Assembly: GCA_018402685.1 (NCBI GenBank)
Contig: JAGYIJ010000002.1
Span: 1-64,000, forward strand
Reading direction: 5' to 3'
Source of the DNA: Aquiluna sp.
GTDB lineage: Bacteria > Actinomycetota > Actinomycetes > Actinomycetales > Microbacteriaceae
Length of the DNA: 64,000 nt
Numbering within the stretch: position 1 is the stretch's first letter; the number at the start of each line of letters is the position of its first letter. Of the stretch, positions 19,447-29,800 are shown piece after piece. The position numbers were made by a program, and so were the translations under genes. The notes beneath the pieces were generated by a model, which was given only the letters and a program-made list of their open reading frames with translations, had not been told where the DNA came from and ran no database searches.

Positions 19447-21423
19447 ATGTCCATCAACAACTCCATTCACACTAGAAGCAATAGAGCTTCTTTAGTTGTC
19501 ATTGCCCTGATTGCAAGTCTTTTGGTGCTGGTTTCTCCTGTCTCACAGTCCAAGGCTGATTACCTTACATTCACTAACTACACAACTGATGCTGCGATCA
19601 CCTACAACGACCGAGTTTGTAATCTTGGTGACCCCTCAACCCACTTGACTGCAGCAACAGCATTTGAGATCTCGACAGCTGACCAGCTTTGGGAGATAAC
19701 CGATTGCGTCTCTAGCAGCGCAACCATTTACTTTGAACTTGGAGACGACATCGATGTCAGCCAGGCATCTACTGCACCCACCAACTCTCCAATTGGCTTC
19801 AGCACCTCAGCACTTGCCTACTCATTCAGCGGCGTCCTAGACGGCAAGAACAAGACGATTTCTGGACTAGCTATGTCCACCTCAAGCTATGGAGTGGGCC
19901 TCTTCGCCTATCTGCATAACGCCACCATAAGCAACTTGGTGATTTCCGGAAGTTTTGTCACTACAACCTCAACAATGAACAACCCAGCCCACTCAGCTGG
20001 GTCCCTCGCAATCAGGGCTGACGGAACTCTCTACCTTGCCTCGATTAGCAATCAGGCCAGCGTAAAGGGGTGGAGGGCTGTAGGAGGGCTAGTTGGCTGG
20101 GTGCAGGGCCGATCTGAAATACAGGGATCACACAACTATGGAAATGTCTGGGCCGACCGCTACCTCGCCTCCCATACTGGTGGATTATTGGGTTACGTTG
20201 CTGGGGACTCGACTATCAAGAGTTCTGGGAACTCTGGCGAGGTTAAAGGTAGAGATTATGTGGGTGGCTTAGTTGGCTATTTCCATCAGGGGAGTGGCTA
20301 CTTCGAGAACGCCTTCAACACGGGCTCGATACTGGGTGTTTCTAGTGTGGGAGGCCTCGCTGGGTATGTGCGAATTGACGCCACCATCACTTCTTCTTTC
20401 AACGCAGGAAGCGTGTTGGCCAGCAACTTTTTTGCTGGTGGGCTGGCTGGGTTTGTAAAGTCCAATGCTTACATTGACAGCTCTTATAACACCGGGCCGA
20501 TTGAAAGTTCAGGAGTTGCAGGCGGATTGGTGGGCAGGGTTGGGGACAACCGTGCTTTCGTAGCGGCTTCCTTCAACGCAGGCTCTATCGCTGGACCCTA
20601 CGACGTCGATGGCCTTGTGGGCTTAACTAACTATGCAGTTACCACATCCTCGGCATACAGTTCCTTTGCATCAAGTTTTGTTGCAACTACACCAGTTGTG
20701 GATATGAAACTGGCAAGTACGTTTGTGGGATTTGACTTCAGCACAGTGTGGGGTTTTGGCACCTGCAGTGATAACGGCGGCTATCCGATGCTTAGAGTTT
20801 TTGGTGCCGTGGGTAGCTACTTCAACGCAAGCTGCGGAGTGAACGCGGTTGTTTCTTCTCAGCCTGAGCAAGCCCCGGCGCAAACCCCAGCACCTGTCTA
20901 CTCAGGACCAGTCATCTCTGGAGCACCGTCTGCCATAGCTGGCACTGAGGTCACCTTGACTGGAAACAGGCTTGAGAGTGTTACCACCGCTCATGTTGGT
21001 GGTGTTCAGGTCAGGATCGTCTCTGCACTAGCTCAGTCACTGACCTTGGATATTCCAAGCTCTATGGTTCCTGGAAGCTATGACCTGGTGTTGCAGTCCA
21101 GCTTTGGAACTCTAACTATTCAGAATGGCCTAACAGTGTTGGCTCCTTTGGACACGGGCTCAGTTGTTGAGGCAACCGATAAGAAGCTCACGGTTGTTGC
21201 ACTACAGGGCTTTATCGCCATCTACACCAAAGGTTATGAGGGACAAAGACTCTCTGCCAAGGTTGCAGGCAAGTGGCTAGTAGTTGAATCTCTAGATGAA
21301 TCCTTCAAGGGCAACGACCACAGCCGCACCGTGAGACGAACCGGATCCGGATACAGCATCAAGGTCCATCTCTACATCGATAGAGAGTTTGTGAGAACCG
21401 AGGAGCTTGTGACCGCTCGGTAG
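19447..21423 (+). CDS. Secreted GLUG-repeat surface protein (copy 2), lacking the cadherin-like domain
   Basis: Same N-terminus (NRASLVVIALIASLLVLVSP), GLUG repeats, TIG-like region and near-identical C-terminal tail (GFIAIYTKGYEGQRLSAKVAGKWLVV). Confidence 0.88.
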   Translation: MSINNSIHTRSNRASLVVIALIASLLVLVSPVSQSKADYLTFTNYTTDAAITYNDRVCNLGDPSTHLTAATAFEISTADQLWEITDCVSSSATIYFELGDDIDVSQASTAPTNSPIGFSTSALAYSFSGVLDGKNKTISGLAMSTSSYGVGLFAYLHNATISNLVISGSFVTTTSTMNNPAHSAGSLAIRADGTLYLASISNQASVKGWRAVGGLVGWVQGRSEIQGSHNYGNVWADRYLASHTGGLLGYVAGDSTIKSSGNSGEVKGRDYVGGLVGYFHQGSGYFENAFNTGSILGVSSVGGLAGYVRIDATITSSFNAGSVLASNFFAGGLAGFVKSNAYIDSSYNTGPIESSGVAGGLVGRVGDNRAFVAASFNAGSIAGPYDVDGLVGLTNYAVTTSSAYSSFASSFVATTPVVDMKLASTFVGFDFSTVWGFGTCSDNGGYPMLRVFGAVGSYFNASCGVNAVVSSQPEQAPAQTPAPVYSGPVISGAPSAIAGTEVTLTGNRLESVTTAHVGGVQVRIVSALAQSLTLDIPSSMVPGSYDLVLQSSFGTLTIQNGLTVLAPLDTGSVVEATDKKLTVVALQGFIAIYTKGYEGQRLSAKVAGKWLVVESLDESFKGNDHSRTVRRTGSGYSIKVHLYIDREFVRTEELVTAR

Positions 21424-21486
21424 GCATCTTGAGCTAAATTCACAGCAAACCTCTGTTGCGTGGTGAGCAATGCGGTACGTGTTGCC

Positions 21487-21558
21487 ATGCTTATTTCCAT
21501 AAAGCACAAGAGTCGCAGAGATCTTTTTGAGTCCGGAGCAGTGAGGGGAGTAAATCTG
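21487..21558 (+). pseudogene. Truncated N-terminus of HigB-like toxin, in frame with the HigA-like ORF
   Basis: MLISIKHKSRRDLFESGAVRGVN resembles the HigB N-terminus (pattern M-I-K-S-F-K-H-K-G-L-K-x-L-F-E-x-G-x-x-x-G-V); remainder of toxin absent. Confidence 0.6.
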
Positions 21559-21849
21559 ATGCATAACCCTCCTCACCCCGGTGAGTTGATCAGAGATGTC
21601 TACATGAAGGAATCTCAAGTAAGCCTGCGAAGACTCGCAGAACTCCTTGGGGTAACACCTTCAACTTTGCAGAGATTACTCTCTGCCCAAAACCGAGTGA
21701 GCCCGGAAACGGCAATTCGACTCTCCTTCGTGCTGGGTCGCTCTGCTGAGAGCTGGATGGCCATGCAGAGCGCCTACGACCTCTGGAAAGCCAGGGAGGG
21801 CGTCACTTTCTCGAATCTAACGCCGCTGAATCGGAAGATCGCTTCCTAG
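21559..21849 (+). CDS. higA: HigA-family XRE antitoxin
   Basis: MHNPPHPGELIRDVYMKESQVSLRRLAELLGVTPSTLQRLLSAQNRVSPETAIRLSFVLGRSAESWMAMQSAYDL. Confidence 0.85.
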   Translation: MHNPPHPGELIRDVYMKESQVSLRRLAELLGVTPSTLQRLLSAQNRVSPETAIRLSFVLGRSAESWMAMQSAYDLWKAREGVTFSNLTPLNRKIAS

Positions 21850-22358
21850 TTGCAAAACCTTGGTGAGAGCTTCACAAGCTCAAGCACATAGGCCCTTGGG
21901 TCTAACTCACCCTCTACTTCTGGTTCTTGTCCCTCAGCCAAATCAGCAGTTGCGTTAGCAAGACGCTGCAGCCAGTTGTGCTCAAGACCAGAGGTTGACC
22001 AGGAGAACTTTCCTGGAACGTAGTGCTCGGAGAGTTCGAACCACTCATTGGAGGCATTGGTTAGCTCAGTCACGGCTCGTTCGGGGTCACTTGCTAAGGA
22101 CTCGACTGCGTAGCGGGTTTCTTTAGTGAGGTTTTGAATTTGCTCGCAGTCGCTTTGGCTCATGCCAACGGCTATGTCTCCTGCGGTGAGGGTTCTCACG
22201 ATTACCACAACTGCAACAGCACTGATCGAGACCGTGCTGGCAAGAGAGAAGAGCTTTGATTTGCGCCGTTGCTCTTTCGCAGTCAGTTCACCGCAAACCT
22301 CACATTTGACCAGGTCTGGATGCATGGGAAGGCCGCATCTATTGCACTTACTGTGCAT
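21846..22358 (-). CDS. Zinc-ribbon membrane protein of unknown function
   Basis: MHSKCNRCGLPMHPDLVKCEVCGELT (two CxxC) then a hydrophobic segment; GGAGG upstream of the chosen ATG. Confidence 0.7.
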   Translation of the reverse strand: MHSKCNRCGLPMHPDLVKCEVCGELTAKEQRRKSKLFSLASTVSISAVAVVVIVRTLTAGDIAVGMSQSDCEQIQNLTKETRYAVESLASDPERAVTELTNASNEWFELSEHYVPGKFSWSTSGLEHNWLQRLANATADLAEGQEPEVEGELDPRAYVLELVKLSPRFCN

Positions 22359-22439
22359 CTGACCTCCCCATCTCGATTGTCTCTCACAACACTTTTGGCT
22401 TGGCGTGAATTCCCCTATAGAAGCCCATAGTGTGTAGGC

Positions 22440-22568
22440 ATGAGTGAAAAGCGAGACAAGGATCTTGAGAAGATTTGGAAGCGCATCGGATTGGCACTTT
22501 TTGTCTTGGCAATAGTTTTGGTGGCGGGTCCGCAAATAATCGACCTGTTTGTTCCTGGCTTTCGGTAG
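22440..22568 (+). CDS. Small single-pass membrane protein (42 aa)
   Basis: MSEKRDKDLEKIWKRIGLALFVLAIVLVAGPQIIDLFVPGFR; too short for the supplied ORF track in this frame. Confidence 0.55.
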   Translation: MSEKRDKDLEKIWKRIGLALFVLAIVLVAGPQIIDLFVPGFR

Positions 22569-22676
22569 CTGAAACTTTTGTTCATCAACTAGGCAGACAT
22601 TTTCGTTGTTGTAACCTAGAGCCTCAGCCCGCACCGGAGCCCCGACGGCAAAAATCAAGTTTTCGAAGGGTCTTCC

Positions 22677-23510
22677 ATGTCTAAGGTGCAAATCTCATTT
22701 GAGGTTTATCCGCCGCGCAAGCCTGAGGCCATGGGTGAGTTGCAAGAGGCAATCAAGAATCTCTCCGGCCTTGGTGCTGAATTCATATCGGTGACATTTG
22801 GTGCCGGAGGCTCAGAGACTAAAAATTCTCTTGAGGTGCTGAAATACATCAAAGATCACTCAAGCTCTACTCCGCTTGCGCATCTCACCTGCGTTGGCAC
22901 CACCAAAGAGCAAGCGGCCTCAATTGTTGAAGAGTTTCGAGAGCACGGCATTAGTGACTTCCTGGCTTTGCGAGGGGATCTTCCGCAATCAGGTCAGCTG
23001 CCTCATGGTGCACTCGAGCGCGCGGACCAACTGGTGTCTTTGATTGCAGAATCTCGAACCTCAGGCAAGATCGCGGTTGCCGCATTTCCAAACGGGCATC
23101 CCGAGTCTCACGATTCCAGGCGCGACATCGATGCCCTTTTGGCCAAGCAGGCAGCTGGTGCTGACTTTGCCATCACGCAACTGTTCTTTTATGCCAGCGA
23201 CTACTTTGACTTTATGGAACTCGCCAGATCGCGCGGAGTCACGATTCCAGTGATTCCTGGCATCATGCCAATAATCTCCGCAAAGCGCCTGCAGCGAGTG
23301 CTCGAGTTGACCGAGGAAAAAGAGCCAACGGAGTTAGCACGGGCGCTGAAATCAGAAGAGGTGGGAGCGGCTCGAGAAGCGGGGATTGATTGGGCAGCCA
23401 ATTTGGTCTCTGAGCTGGTTGCTGGGGGAGTTCAGGCAGTTCACCTCTATGCGTTCAATGAGCACAAGAATGTCACCGAGACTCTGAGGCGAGCCGAGCT
23501 GGTTAGTTAG
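22677..23510 (+). CDS. metF: Methylenetetrahydrofolate reductase
   Basis: ISFEVYPPRKPEAMGEL, FISVTFGAGGS, THLTCVG-like and LALRGDLP motifs. Confidence 0.93.
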   Translation: MSKVQISFEVYPPRKPEAMGELQEAIKNLSGLGAEFISVTFGAGGSETKNSLEVLKYIKDHSSSTPLAHLTCVGTTKEQAASIVEEFREHGISDFLALRGDLPQSGQLPHGALERADQLVSLIAESRTSGKIAVAAFPNGHPESHDSRRDIDALLAKQAAGADFAITQLFFYASDYFDFMELARSRGVTIPVIPGIMPIISAKRLQRVLELTEEKEPTELARALKSEEVGAAREAGIDWAANLVSELVAGGVQAVHLYAFNEHKNVTETLRRAELVS

Positions 23511-23534
23511 TTTTCGCTGGTTAGACTCTGGAAC

Positions 23535-24099
23535 ATGTCACTTAGCCAAGAGCTGCGTAGCGTTCCAAATCTGCTGAGCATTCTCAGGCTTTTCATGGTG
23601 CCGGTGTTTTTATACCTTCTGCTGATCGACCAATATGTCTGGGCTCTGGTCGTGATGGCAATCGCTTCGGCCTCGGACTGGTTCGACGGGTTATATCGCC
23701 CGGAAGTTCAACCAGATAACTCAGCTTGGGCAGGTGCTGGATCCCGCTGCCGACAGGTTGTTTATTCTTGCCGCTTTGGTGGGCCTAACGGTCAATGGCA
23801 ACATTCCCGCCTGGCTCGCAATAGTCATAGTGCTCAGAGACCTGATGCTGCTGGCGGTATACCCGGTTTTAGCAACTCACGGCCATGGCCCACTGCCGGT
23901 TCACTTTTTGGGTAAGGCCGGCACCTTTGCACTTCTATATGCACTCCCTCTTTTGTTGATGGCTGACATCTGGCCGCAGGCAGAGTGGTTAGTTTTACCG
24001 CTTGCTTGGGGCTTCACCTACTGGGGAGTTGGCATGTATTGGGTCTCCGGATTCATTTACGTCAAGCAGGTTCGAGATTTGGTTACATCAGCGAAATAA
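23535..24099 (+). CDS. pgsA: CDP-alcohol phosphatidyltransferase (PgsA-like), frameshifted (+1) at 23691
   Basis: SVPNLLSILRLFMVPVFLYLL; removing one T gives SDWFDGYIARKFNQITQLGQVLDPAADRL, the CDP-alcohol transferase motif. Confidence 0.88.
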
Positions 24100-24135
24100 A
24101 ATCCCCTAACATGGAAGCTTCAGGGGAGGAAAATT

Positions 24136-24556
24136 TTGAATCGGGAAGATCAAAGAGGCGACGAGACAGCTCGTTTCGCCGATGACTTGGTCGCCTCTCA
24201 AGCCCCTGTTCTCAGTCCTGAAGAAGCTAGTGCGGTGGCAGCGTTGCCATCTGATTCAGCCCTGCTGATTGTTCACCGGGGTCCGAATCAAGGCTCGAGG
24301 TTTCTTCTAGATCAAGACCTGTCAGTTGCAGGTCGTCACCCAGAGGCAGATATCTTTTTGGATGATGTGACAGTCTCCAGAAAGCACGCGGAGTTTATTC
24401 GTGAGGCTGAGAGCTTCACAGTTCGTGACCTGGGTTCAATGAACGGTATTTTCGTAAATGGTGAGCGTGTGGAGGCTGCAAATTTGGCAGCTGGGCTCCG
24501 AGGTTCTAATCGGCAAGTTCCGACTCACCTTTTACCCTTCGGGCAAAGGGTTGTAA
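24136..24556 (+). CDS. garA: FHA-domain protein GarA, frameshifted (+1) at 24493-24495
   Basis: GPNQGSRFLLDQDLSVAGRHPEADIFLDDVTVSRKHAEF...SMNGIFVN; removing one G gives AGSEVLIGKFRLTFYPSGKGL*. Confidence 0.88.
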
Positions 24557-25236
24557 TGGAAAGCGCAGTAAGAAAACTAGATTCTCATTCCAAGCTCTAC
24601 ACAATCGGTCAGGTGTTGACCGTTTTGAAGCCAGAGTTTGGTGACCTATCTCCCTCAAAACTTAGGTTTTTAGAGGACCAGGGGCTGATCACACCGGAGC
24701 GCACCGATGCCGGCTACCGCAAGTATTCAGAGAACGAGATTGAGCGCATCAAGATCGTCCTCACCCTGCAGCGCGATCAGTATCTGCCCCTGAAGGTAAT
24801 CCGCGAATACCTAGACGAACTTGACGCTGGCAGGACTCCGCTTTTGCCACAGGCCACCCCGGCAACTTTGCGCAAGGGACAGAAGTTTTCCACCGCCCAG
24901 CTCAAAGCCGAGACGGGTCTGGGTGATGTCGCTTTCCGCGAAGCAACCGAGCTGGGTCTGTTTGGAGCTCAGCCGCACTCCTCCCACGAGGTCGAGATCG
25001 CTTTTGCCCTCTCGGCCCTCGAGCAGTTCGGCATTCAACCCAGGCACCTAAGAGGCCTAAAGTCTGCAACTGAGCGCGAGGTTGGAATCATCACCGGTGT
25101 GACAGAGCCGATCCTGCGCAAGCGAGCTCCAGAGAGCTCCGCGCGAGCAGCTCACGTTGCTCAGGAGATCGCAGAGCGCTTTGGTGCAATCCGCTCCCAC
25201 TTGATTGCCCAGGTAATTGAAGACATCGAGTCCTAG
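24556..25236 (+). CDS. ftsR: MerR-family regulator FtsR
   Basis: LYTIGQVLTVLKPEFGDLSPSKLRFLEDQGLITPERTDAGYRKYSENEIERI; ATG overlaps predicted garA TAA (TAATG). Confidence 0.87.
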   Translation: MESAVRKLDSHSKLYTIGQVLTVLKPEFGDLSPSKLRFLEDQGLITPERTDAGYRKYSENEIERIKIVLTLQRDQYLPLKVIREYLDELDAGRTPLLPQATPATLRKGQKFSTAQLKAETGLGDVAFREATELGLFGAQPHSSHEVEIAFALSALEQFGIQPRHLRGLKSATEREVGIITGVTEPILRKRAPESSARAAHVAQEIAERFGAIRSHLIAQVIEDIES

Positions 25237-25321
25237 CCCGACACGCCGAAGGCGTGAGCAGCAACCTTAAAGTAGAACTTGAAGGCAGACTTATCTCTCG
25301 ACACTTTTGAAAGGAGCCGTC

Positions 25322-25834
25322 ATGGACAACGATTCAGCCATGCTGTTTACCGACGGTCTTCCTGCTAACGATCTTGGCTACCGCGGCGCATCCGCCGCAG
25401 CCGCAGCCGGCATCTCCTACCGGCAGCTTGACTACTGGGATCGCACCCAGCTAGTTGTTCCTTCAATCCAGAGCGCTACCGGTTCTGGTTCTCAAAGACT
25501 TTATTCATTCCGCGACATCCTGGTGCTAAAGCTCGTGAAGCGACTTTTGGACACCGGAGTATCGCTGCAGCAGATTCGCATTGCGGTTGAGCAGCTGAAG
25601 GTTGCCGGTATTTCAGATCTAACCAACACCACCCTGATGTCTGATGGCGCCAGGGTTTATCTCTGCACCTCCCAGGACGAGGTCATTGACCTACTGGGCC
25701 AGGGTCAGGGAGTATTCGGAATTGCGGTTGGTCGGGTGCTTCGCGAGGTTGAGGCCACCCTGGTGGACTTTGCTGCTGAGGAAGCTCAGCTGCAGGATGA
25801 ACTAGCTCTGAGAAGAGCTAGAAAAATCTCTTAG
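25322..25834 (+). CDS. MerR-family transcriptional regulator (Rv1830-like by neighbourhood)
   Basis: GYRGASAAAAAGISYRQLDYWDRTQLVVPSIQSATGSGSQRLYSFRDI; GAAAGGAG SD before the ATG. Confidence 0.85.
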   Translation: MDNDSAMLFTDGLPANDLGYRGASAAAAAGISYRQLDYWDRTQLVVPSIQSATGSGSQRLYSFRDILVLKLVKRLLDTGVSLQQIRIAVEQLKVAGISDLTNTTLMSDGARVYLCTSQDEVIDLLGQGQGVFGIAVGRVLREVEATLVDFAAEEAQLQDELALRRARKIS

Positions 25835-26762
25835 CGCCTCGAGAACCAGCGCTTTTTCTTTGCCGCCTTGCGGCTCTCTGGAACAGTCTCTATTACATCA
25901 ATTGGTCCGGTGAAATCTGCCAGTGGCGATGCACTGCCGCGGAGCGCTCTTCCGACAGTTCCCAGCCGCTCGCGCCTGATGTCATCGCGTTCGAGATCAG
26001 AGAGCGCACCGGTTAGTAACCAGTCGAAGCCCTTGGCGATCTCGGCAGCACCTTCGGCGGGCCAGGCGTGAATCGGTCTTGCCGCACCGGTTGATTGCTG
26101 GACCGCTGCTCGCTCCTCGAAGTGTGGCATCAAAAGCTGCTCGCCGAACATCTCTCTGAGCTCCTTGAGCCTGAATTCGTGTTCGTGAGAGGCCGGCCTT
26201 AGTCGGTTCACGACAATACCCAGCAATCTCAGTCGCGGACTTAGCTTGGCGCTGATCTCGTTTATTGCCCTGCGGGCTCGATCGGCGGCAATGACTGAGT
26301 AGAGGGCAGGTTCTGTGACAACGAGTACGCGGTCTGATGCGACCCATGCGGTCCTGGTGAGAGCGTTGATAGATGGGGAGTGTCAATGATTACTAGGTCG
26401 TATTCACTTTCCAGCATTGCTAGCACTTCTTCTAGCTTCCAGACATCGGAGACGGAAGGGGCGGGGTTATCTAGTAGCAGAGACCTTGGGCTTCCGACCA
26501 TCACGTCCATCTTTGAGGACTTGTGCCAACCCGAGGAGACGATGGCCTTGCGAACGGTCTGGATTTTGGGTGCCTGCAGCACTTCGGCAACCGAGGCGGA
26601 TTGGTTATTGGATGCTGCCAGTCCGCTGGTTGCATCGCACTGGGGATCGAGGTCAACCACCAGGGTGTTCAGGCCTTTATTGAGGGCTGCGGAGGCTAGA
26701 CCAAGGGCAACCGTGGTTTTACCCACCCCGCCTTTGAGGGAGCTGACGCTGAGAACATGCAC
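25831..26762 (-). CDS. ParA-family ATPase, frameshifted (-1) at 26375-26378
   Basis: VSSLKGGVGKTTVALGLASAAL...VVDLDPQCDATSGL; restoring one base gives IIDTPPSINALTRTAWVASDRVLVVTEPALYSVIAADRARRAINE. Confidence 0.88.
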
Positions 26763-26826
26763 TGCAATAGGCTACCCTTCTGTAGGGCATGCAAGCCATG
26801 TCGCAACACGGTTTCGGTGAGGTTGA

Positions 26827-29800
26827 ATGTTCAAGAAAATTCTCGTAGCTAACCGCGGTGAGATTGCCGTGAGGGCATTTCGCGCTGCTTTTGAAACCGG
26901 TTCTGGCACCGTTGCCGTCTACCCCTACGAGGATCGCAACTCCGTTCACCGCCTAAAGGCCGATGAGGCCTATGAGATCTCCGCTGAGGGCTCACCAGTT
27001 CGCGCCTACCTCTCGGTCTCCGAGATGATCCGGGTGGCCAAGGAATCTGGCGCAGACGCCATCTACCCGGGCTATGGCTTTCTGAGCGAAAACCCTGACC
27101 TTGCTAGAGAGGCAGCAGCCAACGGCATTACCTTTGTCGGACCCAAAGCAGAGATTTTGGAACTTGCCGGCGACAAGGTAAACGCCAAGGCTGCAGCCAT
27201 CAGGGCTAACGTCCCGGTTCTTGCCTCCTCGAGGCATCTAGTGATGTTGCGCAGTTGACAAAAAAGGCTAGTGAGATTGGCTTTCCGCTCTACGTGAAGG
27301 CAGTTGCCGGCGGCGGCGGAAGAGGCATGCGCAAGGTTGATTCAGAGGATCAGCTGGTGGAATCCCTCGAGGCAGCAATGCGCGAGGCCGAGGGTGCATT
27401 TGGTGATGCCAGAGTGTTTTTGGAGCAGGCCGTCATCAGGCCGCGCCACATTGAGGTCCAGATTCTTGCTGACACCCACGGCAACATCATCCACCTTCAC
27501 GAGCGTGACTGTTCGATTCAGCGTCGCAACCAAAAGGTCGTTGAGATTGCTCCGGCACCAAATCTCGATGACGAGCTGCGTCAGCAGCTGTTCGTGGATG
27601 CGGTTGCCTTTGCCAAGGAGATCGGCTACCAAAACGCCGGCACCGTTGAATTTTTGATCGAGACCTCCGGCCCTAACACCGGCAAGCACGTGTTCATTGA
27701 GATGAACCCACGCATCCAGGTCGAGCACACCGTCACTGAAGAGATCACCGATGTTGATCTGGTGCAGTCGCAGCTTCGAATTGCTGCGGGTGCGACGCTT
27801 GCAGAACTTGGGCTTTTTCAAGAGAGCATCAAGCCGCACGGCTTTGCAATGCAGTGCCGAATCACTACAGAGGACCCGGTGCAGGGTTTTAGACCCGACA
27901 CCGGAAAGATCACCACCTACCGCTCACCAGGCGGAGCTGGAATCAGGCTAGATGGTGGAACTGTCACCACCGGTGCCGAGGTCTCCCCACACTTTGACTC
28001 AATGCTGGTGAAGCTCATTACTCGTGGGCGAGACTTCCGCAGCACCGTTGAGCGCGGCAAGCGCGCTCTGGCCGAGTTCCGAATTCGCGGTGTGGCAACG
28101 AACATTAACTTCCTGCAGGCGGTTTTGGCCGATGAGACCTTTGCCTCCGGCGAGCTCTCCACGCACTTTATTGATGAGCGCCCAGAGCTATTCCAAGCCA
28201 AGGTTTCTAGAGACCGCGGCACCAAGGTGGTGCAGTGGCTTGCCGAGGTAACAGTAAATAAGCCACACGGCTCTCGTGATGGCAAGCTGGACCCCGAGCT
28301 AAAACTGCCGACCATCGATATCAGCACGCCCGCTCCAAGTGGTTCTAAGCAACTCCTAGACGAGCTTGGTCCAGAGGGTTTTGCCAGCTGGATGCGGGAG
28401 CAGAATCGAATCTTGGTAACCGACAGCACCTTCCGAGATGCCCACCAGTCACTGTTGGCAACCAGGGTGAGGGGTAAGGATCTGGTGGCGGTTGCGCCAT
28501 TCGTTGCCCGCATGACTCCGAACCTGCTTTCGGTCGAGGCTTGGGGCGGGGCGACCTACGATGTCGCACTTAGGTTCCTGGGCGAAGACCCTTGGCGCAG
28601 GCTTGAAAGACTGCGTGAGGCACTTCCTAACATTTGCATTCAGATGCTGCTGCGAGGGCGCAACACCGTTGGCTACACCCCATATCCAGAAGAGGTCACC
28701 ACTAGCTTCATCAAAGAAGCTGCCAGCACCGGGATTGACATCTTCCGCATCTTCGATGCGCTAAACGATGTCAATCAGATGGCTCCAGCCATCAAGGCCG
28801 TTCGTGAGGAAACCGGATCGCTTGCCGAGGTTGGAATCAGCTTCACTGGAAACCTTGCTGACCCAGCCGAGAAGCTCTACAACCTCGACTACTACCTAAA
28901 GCTGGCAGATGAGATCGTGTCAGCTGGTGCTCACGTCCTAGCAATCAAGGACATGGCGGGACTGCTCAGGCCAGCTGGGGCAAAGATGCTGGTCACAGCA
29001 TTGCGAGAGCGCTTTGATCTTCCGATTCACCTCCACACCCATGACACCGCGGGTGGTCAGCTGGCAACCCTGCTGACCGCAATCGAGGCTGGGGTGGACG
29101 CGGTGGATGTGGCATCGGCACCGATGGCTGGGACGACCTCGCAGCCCTCGGCTTCTGCATTGGTTGCCGCGCTCAGCCACACCGAGCGCGACACCGAGAT
29201 GGACTTGGATGCCGTTACTGACCTAGAGCCCTACTGGGAGGCAGTTCGCAAGGTCTATGCCCCGTTCGAGTCTGGATTGCCAGGTCCAACTGGACGCGTT
29301 TACCGGCACGAGATTCCAGGTGGGCAGCTTTCGAACCTTCGACAGCAGGCAATTGCGCTGGGCCTTGGTGATCGCTTTGAGCTGGTGGAGCAAATGTATG
29401 CAGCTGCCAACAAGATTCTTGGTCGCCCTCCGAAGGTGACTCCGTCTTCGAAGGTGGTTGGGGACTTGGCTCTTCACCTGGTCGCGGTTGGAGCCGATCC
29501 AGATGACTTCGAGCAGAACCCGCAAAACTACGACATTCCGGACTCGGTGATCGGATTCATGGCTGGAGAGCTCGGCGATCTGCCATTTGGTTGGCCAGAG
29601 CCTTTCAGGACAAAGGTGCTGGCGGGCAAAAAGATAGACATCGGGGTTGAACCGCTAAGTCAAGAGGATCAGCAAAAGCTGAACTCGGGTGATAGCGCAA
29701 CCATTCGCAGCACCTTGAACCACCTTCTGTTCCCAGGCCCAACCAAGGAGTTTGAGCGAATTCGCGAGAGCTACGGCAACCTGGACAATGTCAGCACTCT

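Noticed and set aside
22569-22676. Riboswitch upstream of metF
   Set aside because: The gap has GC-rich segments (CCCGCACCGGAGCCCCGACGG) but I could not match it to any known SAM, SAH or cobalamin riboswitch core or build a convincing fold
24136-25236. Novel FHA-MerR fusion regulator
   Set aside because: A one-base correction restores separate GarA and FtsR with canonical ends and a TAATG overlap
25242-25256. Terminator between ftsR and merR
   Set aside because: CACGCC-gaa-GGCGTG hairpin exists but has no T-tract; evidence too weak to list
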